Under the pieces are notes generated by a model. The model was not told the DNA's origin. It saw only the letters and a list, made by a program, of their open reading frames with translations, and searched no databases. DNA of 64,000 nucleotides from CAVRRZ01 sp963723745 (lineage in GTDB: Bacteria > Actinomycetota > Actinomycetes > Mycobacteriales > Geodermatophilaceae), in the NCBI GenBank assembly GCA_963723745.1, contig CAVRRZ010000006.1:186001-250000 (forward strand), read 5' to 3'. A program made the position numbers and the translations under genes. Position 1 is the stretch's first letter. Every line of letters begins with the position of its first letter. Below, piece by piece: positions 9,750 through 17,942 of the stretch.

Positions 9750-9962
9750 ATGAGCTGGCACTGGCGCCTGCAGGACGCATCCGGGGAGGTCGTCGAGCCC
9801 GCCGCCGTGGGCGTCGAGATGCCGCGGTCGGAGAACCAGAGCGACGCCGAGTCGTGGCTGGGGGAGAACTGGCGCGAGCTGCTGGCCCGCGGCGTGGCGA
9901 CGGCCACGCTCTTCGACGGCGACACCGAGGTCTACGGCCCCATGGGGTTGGCCGCCGAATGA
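9750..9962 (+). CDS. Conserved hypothetical 70-residue protein
   Basis: Small acidic, Trp-containing soluble protein (MSWHWRLQDASGEVVEP ... QSDAESWLGENWRELL). A TAACGT hexamer at 9736-9741 ends 8 nt before the ATG and there is no ribosome binding site, which suggests a leaderless transcript. I do not recognise a domain beyond its being a widespread small actinobacterial protein. Function unknown. Confidence 0.7.
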   Translation: MSWHWRLQDASGEVVEPAAVGVEMPRSENQSDAESWLGENWRELLARGVATATLFDGDTEVYGPMGLAAE

Positions 9963-10010
9963 CACCCCGCGTGGCGGGTCAGGCCGCGGCGCAGGGCAGG
10001 ACGGCGACGC

Positions 10011-10616
10011 TCAGACCTGCGCGCCGATCGGGACGGCGGGCTTGGGGAACCGCCAGCGGCGGATCATCGTCGACCGGCTGATGCCGTACCAGACCAGGCC
10101 GCGCGTCCTGGCGTCCGGGAAGCGCTGGACCACGGTCTTCTTGATCTTCCGGCCGAGGACGACCGAGTCGACGATCAGCAGGAGGAAGTAGCGAAGCAGC
10201 AGGAAGGTGGCGTAGCTCTGGATCGCCATGTTGGGCACCACGGTGCCGATCAGCGCGACGCCGGCGATGGCCAGGAACAGGCTGCCGATGTTGCGGCGCG
10301 AGTCGACGAGGTCGCGCACCAGCTTGCGGACGGGGCCGCGGTCGCGGGCCGGCAGCGCGGACTCGTCGCCGGCCAGCATGGCGCGACGGTTCGTCGTCCG
10401 GTTGGCGGCCTGCTGCTCGCGCAACCGCTTGTAGGCCTCCTTGCGCGTGGTCGGCGGCGGGGGCGGCGGTCCCGGCCGCCGGCCCTGGGCCTCGCTGCGC
10501 TTGGGCGTGGGGCGCCCCTTGCCGGCCGTCCTGACCAGTTCGTCCGCCGGCTGCGCCGAGGGCTCGGCAGGCGTGGATCCGGCACGGTCGCGGCGGCCAG
10601 GGAGGCGGAGCTTCAC
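10011..10616 (-). CDS. DUF3043 membrane protein
   Basis: A 201-residue protein with a long basic, Pro-rich N-terminus (about residues 1-95, including RKEAYKRLREQQAANRTTNRRAM), two membrane helices near residues 105-150 (NIGSLFLAIAGVALIGTVVPN, YATFLLLRYFLLLIVDSVVLG) and a basic C-terminus with RTRGLVWYGISRSTMIRRWR. This matches DUF3043, an actinobacterial family of unknown role that is usually divergent from the HesB/ErpA gene, as here. Confidence 0.82.
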   Translation of the reverse strand: MKLRLPGRRDRAGSTPAEPSAQPADELVRTAGKGRPTPKRSEAQGRRPGPPPPPPTTRKEAYKRLREQQAANRTTNRRAMLAGDESALPARDRGPVRKLVRDLVDSRRNIGSLFLAIAGVALIGTVVPNMAIQSYATFLLLRYFLLLIVDSVVLGRKIKKTVVQRFPDARTRGLVWYGISRSTMIRRWRFPKPAVPIGAQV

Positions 10617-10765
10617 GGGGTCGGAGTCTACGTGTGTGGGGAAGGACGCCGGGGAACTCGGTGCGAGCGCCGTACAGTGGGCCCGGAACGGGAAGAGGCA
10701 CCGCCACGGCGGCGTTGGCTGCTGCAGGACGCGCCGCAGCGGCCCTCGACTGGAGGAGGAAGTAA

Positions 10766-11122
10766 ATGACGGTGCAGGACACCTCGACCGCGGGGACGAC
10801 CGGCGTCGTGCTCAGCGAGCCGGCCGCCGCGAAGGTCAAGGCGCTGCTGGACCAGGAAGGTCGCGACGACCTCCGGCTGCGCATCGCCGTCCAGCCCGGT
10901 GGCTGCTCGGGGCTGCGGTACCAGCTGTTCTTCGACGAGCGCTACCTCGACGGTGACCAGACCTACGAGTACGGCGGCGTCGAGGTCATCGTCGACCGGA
11001 TGAGCGGCCCCTACCTGGGCGGCGCCACCATCGACTTCGTCGACACCATCGAGAAGCAGGGGTTCACCATCGACAACCCCAACGCCGGCGGCTCCTGCGC
11101 CTGCGGCGACAGCTTCCACTGA
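10766..11122 (+). CDS. erpA: Iron-sulfur cluster insertion protein (HesB/IscA family)
   Basis: A 118-residue A-type Fe-S carrier that delivers clusters to target apoproteins. It has the three family cysteines: GGCSGLRYQ and the C-terminal CACGDSF pair. The ATG at 10766 is preceded by GGAGGAGGAAG. A -10-like TACAGT lies at 10674-10679. Homologue of Rv2204c. The adjacent respiratory genes (the Rieske protein, for example) need Fe-S clusters, which fits the location. Confidence 0.92.
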   Translation: MTVQDTSTAGTTGVVLSEPAAAKVKALLDQEGRDDLRLRIAVQPGGCSGLRYQLFFDERYLDGDQTYEYGGVEVIVDRMSGPYLGGATIDFVDTIEKQGFTIDNPNAGGSCACGDSFH

Positions 11123-11129
11123 GCCGGCC

Positions 11130-11173
11130 GCGCGAACGCCCGGATCCTCCTCGGAGGGTCCGGGCGTTCGCGC
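11130..11173 (+). terminator. erpA terminator hairpin
   Basis: A perfect 15-bp stem (11130-11144 with 11159-11173) starts 8 nt after the erpA stop. Confidence 0.8.
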
Positions 11174-11195
11174 GTCCGGTCGTCGCCCGCTGAGT

Positions 11196-11265
11196 TGATC
11201 ATCGTCGCCGTGCCCGGCGCCACGCCGGGCGCAGGCGTGTCAGCGTGCACGCAGACGATGATCGA
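11196..11265. repeat. 70-bp palindromic element, copy 1
   Basis: Outer arms TTGATCATCGTC (from 11196) and GACGATGATC (to 11263) enclose a GC-rich centre with its own hairpin (GCCCGGC/GCCGGGC). The element shares its ends, its length and the internal words GCGTGTC and GTGCACGC with a second element at 43663-43732. It lies between convergent erpA and asnB, beyond the erpA hairpin. It may terminate asnB or be a REP/MITE-like repeat. Confidence 0.7.
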
Positions 11266-11284
11266 CTGCAGGGTCGGGGGCTGA

Positions 11285-13216
11285 CTACAACCGCACCGGG
11301 TAGACGGCCTCGGGGATCTCGGGCTTGATGCGCCCCTCCACGAAGATCCCGTGCCAGACCATGAAGACCAGCAGCGTCCACAGCTTGCGCGAGTGGTCGA
11401 CCGGCGAGCCGCTGCGCTGGTTGACCCGGTGCGCGTCGAGCATCGCGAGGACCTGACGCTTGTCGAGCCACTCCTCGGTCGCGCTCTGCTCGATCGTGTG
11501 CCGGGCCCAGTCGTGCAGGTCCTCGGCGAGCCAGTGGCGGGTGGGCACCGGGAAGCCGAGCTTGCGCCGCTCGAGCACGTGCGCGGGCACGATCTGCTCG
11601 AGCGCGCGCCGCAGCGCGTACTTCGTCGTCTCCCTCGTCACCCGCTGGTCGACCGGGAGGGTGCTGGCCACCCGGAAGACCTCGGGGTCGAGGAAGGGCA
11701 CGCGCAGTTCCAGCGAGTTGGCCATCGTCATCTTGTCGGCCTTGACCAGGATGTCGCCGCGCAGCCAGGTGAACAGGTCGACGTACTGCATCGCCGTGAC
11801 GTCGTCGTAGCCGGCCGCCCTCGTCCGGCGGTAGAGCTCCGCGGTGACCGCGACGTGCGACAGGTCGGGGTCGCGGGTCTCCAGGAAGCCGAGCTCGTCG
11901 TCCCGGAAGATCCGTGCGTTGCCGTAGTAGCGCTGCTCGAGCGGGATCGCGCCGCGGCGCAGCAGGTCCTTGCCGCGCATGCCGTCGGGCAGGCGCGTCG
12001 ACAGCGCGCCGAGGGCGCGACGGATGCCGCCGGGCAGCTTCTCGAACGCGGCCAGCGACAGCGGCTCGCGGTAGATGTTGTAGCCGCCGAACAGCTCGTC
12101 GGCGCCCTCGCCGGAGAGCACCACCTTGACGTGCTTGCGGGCCTCCCGGGCGATGAACCACAGGGGGACCAGCGCAGGGTCGGCCACCGGATCGTCGAGG
12201 TACCAGACCACGAGCGGGATCGCCTCGGCGAACTCCTCGGCCGTGACCACCTTGGTGATGTGCCGGACTCCGATCGCGGCGGCCGACTCGGCGGCCACGT
12301 CGATCTCGGAGAAGCCCTGGCGCTCGAACCCCGTGGTGAAGGTCAGCAGGTCGGGGTTGTACCGCTTGGCCAGCGCCGCGATGGCGGTCGAGTCGATGCC
12401 GCCGGAGAGGAACGAGCCGACGGTGACGTCGGCGCGCATGTGCACCCGCACGGAGTCGTCGAGCACCTCGGCGATCCGGTCGTAGAGCGCCTGCTCGCCG
12501 TCCTTGGGCACCGGCTGCACCGGGAAGGTCGGGTGGAAGTAGCGCTTCGTGGTCAGCTCGCCGCCGGCGACGGTGAAGCTGGTGCCGCTCTCGATCCGGC
12601 GGATCCCGCGGTGCAGTGTCGCCGGTTCCGGCACGTACTGGAGCGTCAGGTAGTGCTGCAGGGACGCCGGGTCGACCCCGCCGGCGGCGGCGCTGCCGCC
12701 CAGCATCTCCAGCAGCGCCTTCTTCTCCGAGCTGAAGGCGAGGGCGCCGTCGGCCAGCCGGGTGGTGAACAACGGCTTGATGCCGAACGGGTCGCGGGCG
12801 CCGAAGACGGTGCCGGTCTGCGCGTCCCAGATCAGGAAGGCGAACATGCCCCGCAGCCGGTGGACGACGTCCTCGCCCCACAACGCGTACCCGGCGACGA
12901 TCACCTCGGTGTCGCCCTCGGTGGCGAAGGTGGCGCCGGCCGCGGTGAGCTCCTCGCGCAACTCGACGTAGTTGTAGATCTCGCCGTTGAAGACGATGCG
13001 GTACCGGCCGTCGGCGTAGGGCATCGGCTGGTGGCTGTGCTCGATGTCGATGAACGACAGCCGGTTGAAGCCGAACACGACGTGGTCGTCGCGCCAGACC
13101 TCCCGCTCGTCGGGGCCGCGGTGGCGCAGGCAGTGCAGCGCGTCCTGCACACCGGTGACGACGTCGTCGTTCACCCGGGGGGCGTCGGTGGAGAAGTAGG
13201 CGAGCAGGCCGCACAT
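11285..13216 (-). CDS. asnB: Asparagine synthase (glutamine-hydrolysing)
   Basis: A 643-residue intact protein. The N-terminal class II glutaminase begins MCGLLAYFS with the catalytic Cys2 and contains RGPDER, FNRLSFID and FNGEIYNY. The synthetase domain has the PP-loop SFLSGGIDSTAIAAL and SGEGADELFGGY. It makes Asn from Asp, Gln and ATP. Same position as Rv2201 next to ctaC. In actinobacteria this homologue has also been linked to amidation of cell-envelope components and antibiotic tolerance, so a role beyond free Asn is possible. Confidence 0.95.
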   Translation of the reverse strand: MCGLLAYFSTDAPRVNDDVVTGVQDALHCLRHRGPDEREVWRDDHVVFGFNRLSFIDIEHSHQPMPYADGRYRIVFNGEIYNYVELREELTAAGATFATEGDTEVIVAGYALWGEDVVHRLRGMFAFLIWDAQTGTVFGARDPFGIKPLFTTRLADGALAFSSEKKALLEMLGGSAAAGGVDPASLQHYLTLQYVPEPATLHRGIRRIESGTSFTVAGGELTTKRYFHPTFPVQPVPKDGEQALYDRIAEVLDDSVRVHMRADVTVGSFLSGGIDSTAIAALAKRYNPDLLTFTTGFERQGFSEIDVAAESAAAIGVRHITKVVTAEEFAEAIPLVVWYLDDPVADPALVPLWFIAREARKHVKVVLSGEGADELFGGYNIYREPLSLAAFEKLPGGIRRALGALSTRLPDGMRGKDLLRRGAIPLEQRYYGNARIFRDDELGFLETRDPDLSHVAVTAELYRRTRAAGYDDVTAMQYVDLFTWLRGDILVKADKMTMANSLELRVPFLDPEVFRVASTLPVDQRVTRETTKYALRRALEQIVPAHVLERRKLGFPVPTRHWLAEDLHDWARHTIEQSATEEWLDKRQVLAMLDAHRVNQRSGSPVDHSRKLWTLLVFMVWHGIFVEGRIKPEIPEAVYPVRL

Positions 13217-13274
13217 CAGGCGCGAGTCTCCCGGGGGGTCAGGGCGCGTCCCGGGTGGAGCGGGACGGCGCTGG

Positions 13275-13658
13275 TCAGACGCGCTCGCCGGCGCGGGTGC
13301 GCCGGGTGGCCACGCGCTCGGCGAAGAACGACAGGATGGGCACGGTACCGGCGACCAGGATCAGACCCGTGCCCCTGAGCGTCCACCGGGCGCGGACGGC
13401 GAGGTCGCAGGCGGCGAGGAAGAAGATGAAGTAGAGCCAGCCGTGCAACGTGCCGATGAGGCGGACCGGCCCGTCGATGCCGCCGAGGTGCTTCAGCGGG
13501 ACGGCCACGAGGATCAGCGCGACCAGGAGGACGCCCACGATCCAGGCCATGACGCGGTAGCGGGTCAGGGCCGCCGGCACGTCCACGCCGACTCGGCGTG
13601 CGAGGGCGCGGGGGAGCGCGCTGTCCGGTCCCTGCGGCGTGCTGGTGCGCTCAGCCAT
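13275..13658 (-). CDS. DUF3817 integral membrane protein
   Basis: A 127-residue protein with three hydrophobic helices (YRVMAWIVGVLLVALILVAVPL, LIGTLHGWLYFIFFLAACDLAV and TGLILVAGTVPILSFFAE), the DUF3817 pattern including the HGWLY motif. Its start overlaps the end of the upstream membrane gene by 8 bp. Function unknown; the family is common near cytochrome oxidase genes in actinobacteria. Confidence 0.82.
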   Translation of the reverse strand: MAERTSTPQGPDSALPRALARRVGVDVPAALTRYRVMAWIVGVLLVALILVAVPLKHLGGIDGPVRLIGTLHGWLYFIFFLAACDLAVRARWTLRGTGLILVAGTVPILSFFAERVATRRTRAGERV

Positions 13659-14013
13659 CGGAGCCCTTCTGCTGGAGTGCCCGCTCGTTGAGCTCCGCGA
13701 GGTAGGCGTTGTACGCGGCCAGCTCGGGGTCGCCGCTGGTGTCGATCCGGGGGCGCTGATAGAGCACCAGGGTGTTGCCAGGCTCGTCCTCGTCCGGATC
13801 GCGATGCAGCTCGTCGCGCAGCAGCTTCAGGTAGAAGCCCAGGCCCATCAGGCCGTAGAGGGGCCACTGCAGGGCATAGCTCCAGTTGACCGCACCGCCG
13901 CCGTCCTCGGCCTTGCCGAGCTGCCAGTGGCCCAGGAAGAAGGTGGCCACGAAGAGCGCCGCCACGAGCAGGTGCATCAGCACCCACTTGGGGGTGAGCA
14001 GCCGGCTGAACAC
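13651..14013 (-). CDS. Two-helix membrane protein, conserved in actinobacteria
   Basis: A 120-residue protein starting MFSRLLTPKWVLMHLLVAALFV. Helix 1 is about residues 10-30 and helix 2 about 46-64 (LQWPLYGLMGLGFYLKLL), followed by a charged tail with LAAYNAYLAELNER. Divergent from ctaC and coupled to the DUF3817 gene. No catalytic motif. The start MFxRLLTPKWxxxH resembles a family of small membrane proteins encoded beside cytochrome oxidase; I infer a link to oxidase assembly only from position. Confidence 0.7.
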   Translation of the reverse strand: MFSRLLTPKWVLMHLLVAALFVATFFLGHWQLGKAEDGGGAVNWSYALQWPLYGLMGLGFYLKLLRDELHRDPDEDEPGNTLVLYQRPRIDTSGDPELAAYNAYLAELNERALQQKGSDG

Positions 14014-14275
14014 CCCTCGACTCTAACCGCCGGTGGACCGACGTCGACCGTCCGTGCGGGCTTCCAGGGCGCTTTCCCTATGGCGCTGCTCACCTGCGAC
14101 ATGGCGCTCCGGGGGCGACCCGCCGGTCGAGCCTCTCCGGTGCTCGGGGACCGAATGCTGTCGGCTAGTCTCGGCCCACAGGTGAGCGGCGGGTTCACCG
14201 ACGGCTGGGCACCGGCCGCGGTCCGCTGGAGAACCGTCCGGTGACGCCGGGCGGAGGACGAGGAGGCAGCGAGCG

Positions 14276-15151
14276 GTGGCTCGAGGCAGCAGGCTCGCGC
14301 GGCTGGCCGCGCTCGGTCTCCTGGGGGTGCTGACCCTCACCGGATGCGACATGCCGAACAATGAGTTCTGGCGCTTCGGTTGGCCCGAAGGCATCACCGA
14401 GGAATCGACGGCCATGCGGGAGCTGTGGACCGGTTCGGTGATCGCGGCGTTGATCGTGGGCATCGGCGTCTGGGCCCTGATCCTGTGGTCGGTCGTCCGC
14501 CACCGGAAGCGCGGCGACGAGCTGCCCAAGCAGACGGCCTACAACCTGCCCCTGGAGATCGTCTACACGATCGTGCCCTTCCTGATCATCGGGGCGCTGT
14601 TCTTCTACACGATCGTCGTCCAGAACAAGGTCCATGAACGCAGCGACGATCCCGACCTCACGGTCGCGGTCAACGCCTTCAAGTGGAACTGGCAGTTCGT
14701 CTACCCGGATTCCTCCGGTGAGGACGGCACGCCCGTCGACACGATCGGCACGAGCGAGGAGATCCCGATCCTCGTGCTGCCGACCGGGCAGGACGTGCGC
14801 TTCGAGCTTGCGTCGGCCGACGTCATCCACTCCTTCTGGATCCCCGAGTTCCTCTTCAAGCTCGACGTGATCCCCGGCAACGAGAACGGCCGAGACAACG
14901 TCTTCGAGGTCGTCGTGGAGGAGGAAGGGGCCTACGTCGGGCGCTGCGCCGAGTTCTGCGGCACCTATCACGCATTCATGAACTTCGAGCTGCGGGCCGT
15001 CTCTCCCGAGGACTTCGAGAGCTACATCGAGGCTCGCGAGTCGGGGCTGTCGACCTTCGAGGCGCTCGAGGAGATCGGTCAGCCGGGACGGGCGACCACG
15101 ACCGAGCCGTACGACCTGGGCGATCGTCTGCAGCAGGCCGCCAGTGACTGA
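14276..15151 (+). CDS. ctaC: Cytochrome c oxidase subunit II
   Basis: A 291-residue lipoprotein-type subunit II of the aa3 oxidase. It has a signal peptide with lipobox LTGC at Cys24, two membrane helices (about 46-68 and 90-112), then a cupredoxin domain with the binuclear CuA site CAEFCGTYHAFM near residue 224 and the aromatic patch FKWNWQFVYP for electron entry. GTG 14276 is chosen because GAGGAGG precedes it; a TAGTCT -10 lies near 14166. It is followed by ctaF. The usual catalytic subunit gene ctaD is absent between them, the arrangement also seen in Mycobacterium. Confidence 0.95.
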   Translation: MARGSRLARLAALGLLGVLTLTGCDMPNNEFWRFGWPEGITEESTAMRELWTGSVIAALIVGIGVWALILWSVVRHRKRGDELPKQTAYNLPLEIVYTIVPFLIIGALFFYTIVVQNKVHERSDDPDLTVAVNAFKWNWQFVYPDSSGEDGTPVDTIGTSEEIPILVLPTGQDVRFELASADVIHSFWIPEFLFKLDVIPGNENGRDNVFEVVVEEEGAYVGRCAEFCGTYHAFMNFELRAVSPEDFESYIEARESGLSTFEALEEIGQPGRATTTEPYDLGDRLQQAASD

Positions 15152-15199
15152 TCGACGCGTTCCCCGATTCGTCCGCCCGACGACGCAGGAGGTCCGGCC

Positions 15200-15604
15200 G
15201 TGAAGGTCGAGTCGCTGATCTTCAACTTCATCGCGGTGCTCTGCTTCGTGGCCGCCGTCGTGTACGGCGTCTGGTCACGTGAGCCGATCGGCACCACGGC
15301 GCTGACTCTGTCCGGTGGGCTGCTCATCCTCATCGGTGGCTTCTTCTGGTTCGTCTCACGCCGCATCGACCCGCGCCCCGAGGACCGCAAGGACGCCGAG
15401 ATCGCCGAGGGCGCCGGTGAGCTCGGATTCTTCAGCCCGGCCAGCTACTGGCCCTTCGGGCTGGCGCTGTCGGCCGGGCTGATGGGTCTGGCTCTCGCCT
15501 TCTGGTACGGCTGGCTCATCGTCATCGCCGCGGCCGCGCTGCTCATCACCGTCGGCGGGCTGCTGTTCGAGTACTACGTCGGGCAGAACCGCCAGGAGGT
15601 CTGA
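15200..15604 (+). CDS. ctaF: Cytochrome c oxidase subunit IV
   Basis: A 134-residue protein with four membrane helices in two pairs (FNFIAVLCFVAAVVYGVW, TLSGGLLILIGGFFWFVS, ALSAGLMGLALAFWYGW, IVIAAAALLITVGGLLFEYYVG), the actinobacterial subunit IV (Rv2199c type). An AGGAGG lies upstream of the ATG at 15200. It ends the ctaC-ctaF transcript at a strong hairpin. Confidence 0.93.
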   Translation: MKVESLIFNFIAVLCFVAAVVYGVWSREPIGTTALTLSGGLLILIGGFFWFVSRRIDPRPEDRKDAEIAEGAGELGFFSPASYWPFGLALSAGLMGLALAFWYGWLIVIAAAALLITVGGLLFEYYVGQNRQEV

Positions 15605-15623
15605 CCTCCCTCGAGCTCGCAGC

Positions 15624-15659
15624 CGAAGGGCCCCTCCCCGACTGGGGAGGGGCCCTTCG
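15624..15659 (+). terminator. ctaF terminator
   Basis: A perfect 16-bp stem (15624-15639 with 15644-15659) and a 4-nt loop, 19 nt after the ctaF stop. Confidence 0.85.
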
Positions 15660-15750
15660 CCGTTGCGGCCTGCAGCCCGGTCCACCGGTAGCCTTCCGCC
15701 CCGGTCATGGTCCGACAGGGACCCCGTCCGCTCTCGGAGGAGGTCGCCTG

Positions 15751-16159
15751 GTGCCCACGCGTTCCGACGACGACTCTGCTGGCGGTACCGGCGCGGACAC
15801 GGGGCCTGCCGAGCCGGCACCCGCTGCGGTCGGGCGTCGGGGCGCGATCGCGCTGAGGATGTCGAGGACGGAAGCCCGGCCTCGTCGCCGCCGCGGTTCT
15901 CCTCGTTCCGGCGCTGATCGTCGTCGACGTCGGCCTGGCGACCCTGCGCTCGGGTCCGGTCGGTGCCGTCGTCAGCCCGGTGGCCCCGAACGCGGTCCTC
16001 TGGCTGTGGTTCTGCGTGCCCCTGCTGCTGTTCGGGTACCGCGCAGTGGCGCCCGGCGGATGGGCCTCGGGCGCCGACGGGCTGTGCGTGCTCGTGGGGG
16101 CGGTCCGACGGCCGGCCCGTCCACGCGATGACGACGTCGAGCCCGCCGTCCTTCCCTGA
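15751..16159 (+). CDS. Small membrane protein between ctaF and qcrB, one frameshift
   Basis: GTG 15751 follows GGAGGAGG. The first about 45 residues are polar (PTRSDDDSAGGTGADTG ...). Near 15868 the frame shifts, and the continuing frame encodes two membrane helices (LVAAAVLLVPALIVVDVGLATL and AVLWLWFCVPLLLFGYRAVA), then GWASGADGLCVLVGAVRRPARP, ending at TGA 16157-16159. Total about 135 residues. It occupies the place of the small membrane genes Rv2198c/Rv2197c in M. tuberculosis. Function unknown. The break is probably a sequencing indel, given the clean hydrophobic reading on the far side. Confidence 0.6.
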
Positions 16160-16229
16160 CGTGCACCTGGGCCGTCGGCGGCGTCGCCGCATGGCCGACT
16201 GCCGGAACGGGGCTCACGGTGAGCATGCG

Positions 16230-16263
16230 AAGGGCCCCGGTGGATCGCTCCACCGGGGCCCTT
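16230..16263. terminator. Terminator of the qcr operon
   Basis: A perfect 15-bp stem (16230-16244 with 16249-16263) with loop TCGC, 21 bp past the qcrB stop. It also faces the + strand gene ending at 16159. Confidence 0.85.
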
Positions 16264-16283
16264 CTGCGGGGTGACTGCGCGAC

Positions 16284-17942
16284 TCAGTCGCGCGGCTCCT
16301 GCGGCCGCCCGCCCTCGGCCGGCCGACCGCTGCCGCTGAGCTCACGGTCGGAGTCGGCCGCCGGGACGGCCCGCCGGGAGGGCTGCTCCAGGGCGACCTC
16401 CGACGGGTCCTCGACCGGCTTGAAGAAGCCGCGGACGGCCCGGCGGGCGCCGCCGATCTGGTTCATCCGCTTGGGCACGGGCGCACCGGCGTAGGTGAGC
16501 GAGCTGTGCCCGTGCTCGTCCACCGGGCCGAGGGGTTGGTGGATCTCGATGAACTCGCCGCTGGGCAGCCGGCGGATGACTCCGGTCTCGATGCCGTGGT
16601 CGAGTACCTCCCGGTCGTGCTGCTGCAGACCCAGGCAGATGCGGTAGGTCAGCACGTAGGCGATCGGCGGGAGCACGATCAGCCCGATCCGGCCGAACCA
16701 GATCATCGCGTTCAGGCTGATGTCGAACTTGTCCGCGATCAGGTCGTTGCCGCCGGCAATCATGAGCACCAGGTAGAAGGTGATCGCCATGACGCCGAGC
16801 GACGTCCGCACCGGTACGTCGCGGGGACGCTGGAGCAGGTGGTGCGAGGCGGTGTCGCCGGTCAGCTTGCGCTCGATGACCGGGTACAGCGCCAGCAGCG
16901 TGAACATGATGCCGGGGAGCACCAGTGTCGGCCACATCAGTGCCGGGATGGTGTAGTCGCCCGGCAGGTTGATGTCCCAAGCGGGGAACAGACGGGTCGA
17001 CCCGTCCAGGAACCCGATGTACCAGTCGGGCTGGGAGCCGGCGGACACCTGCGCGGGGTTGTAGGGGCCCCAGAACCAGACCGGGTTGATCTGCACCAGG
17101 CCCCCGAGCGCCGCCACGGCGGCGAAGACCACGAAGAACAAGCCGGTGGACTTGGCGGCGAAGGTCGGGAACATGCGGACGCCGACCACGTTGTGCTCGG
17201 TCCGGCCGACACCCGGGAACTGGGTGTGCTTCTGCTTGATCAGGATGATCAGGTGCAGGCCGATGAGGGCCAGCAGGATCCCAGGCAACAGGAGCACGTG
17301 CAGGATGTAGAACCGGCCGATGATCAGCTCGCCGATGTAGTCGCCCCCGAACACCGCCCAGTGCGTCCAGGTCCCGATGACGGGGATGGCCAGGAAGATC
17401 GCGCTGATGATCCGCAGGCCGGTGCCCGACAGCAGGTCGTCGGGGAGCGAGTAGCCGGTGACGCCTTCGAGCAGGGCGAGGACCAGCAGGACGACGCCGA
17501 TGAGCCAGTTCGTCTCTCGCGGCCGGCGGAACGCGCCGGTGAAGAAGACGCGGAACAGGTGCAGGAAGATCGACGCCACGAAGAGCAGCGCCGCCCAGTG
17601 GTGCACCTGGCGGATGAACAGGCCACCCCGGACGTCGAAGGACAGATCCAGCGTCGACGAGTAGGCGATGGACATCTCCACGCCGCGCAACGGGGCGTAC
17701 GAGCCGTCGTAGACCACCTCGGTCATCGCCGCCTGGAAGAAGAACGTCAGGTAGGTACCCGAGAGGAGCAGGATCACGAAGGAGTAGAGCGCGATCTCGC
17801 CGAGCAGGAAGGACCAGTGGTCGGGGAAGACCTTGTGCAGGGTCCGCCGCAGCCACGGGGCGAGCAGGAACCGCTCGTCGAGCTCGACGGCGGCCTTGCC
17901 GGCGCGGGTCTTCGGTGCGCCGGGTGCGACAGTGGTAGCCAT
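16284..17942 (-). CDS. qcrB: Cytochrome bc1 complex, cytochrome b subunit
   Basis: A 552-residue actinobacterial QcrB that oxidises menaquinol in the bc1-aa3 supercomplex. Haem-ligand histidines lie in VHHWAALLF/LHLFR and FYILHVLLLP/LIGLHLIIL. The quinol-site segment is present, and there is a long cytoplasmic C-terminal extension (EHGHSSLTYAGAPVPKRM to the end), normal for this phylum. Its ATG overlaps the qcrA stop by one base (TGATG). Last gene of ctaE-qcrC-qcrA-qcrB. Confidence 0.96.
   Translation of the reverse strand: MATTVAPGAPKTRAGKAAVELDERFLLAPWLRRTLHKVFPDHWSFLLGEIALYSFVILLLSGTYLTFFFQAAMTEVVYDGSYAPLRGVEMSIAYSSTLDLSFDVRGGLFIRQVHHWAALLFVASIFLHLFRVFFTGAFRRPRETNWLIGVVLLVLALLEGVTGYSLPDDLLSGTGLRIISAIFLAIPVIGTWTHWAVFGGDYIGELIIGRFYILHVLLLPGILLALIGLHLIILIKQKHTQFPGVGRTEHNVVGVRMFPTFAAKSTGLFFVVFAAVAALGGLVQINPVWFWGPYNPAQVSAGSQPDWYIGFLDGSTRLFPAWDINLPGDYTIPALMWPTLVLPGIMFTLLALYPVIERKLTGDTASHHLLQRPRDVPVRTSLGVMAITFYLVLMIAGGNDLIADKFDISLNAMIWFGRIGLIVLPPIAYVLTYRICLGLQQHDREVLDHGIETGVIRRLPSGEFIEIHQPLGPVDEHGHSSLTYAGAPVPKRMNQIGGARRAVRGFFKPVEDPSEVALEQPSRRAVPAADSDRELSGSGRPAEGGRPQEPRD

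Noticed and set aside
11351..13378. Long open frame (675 codons) on the plus strand opposite asnB
   Set aside because: It is the antisense shadow of the intact 643-residue asparagine synthetase; at this GC content opposite-strand frames stay open, and the product has no recognisable domain.
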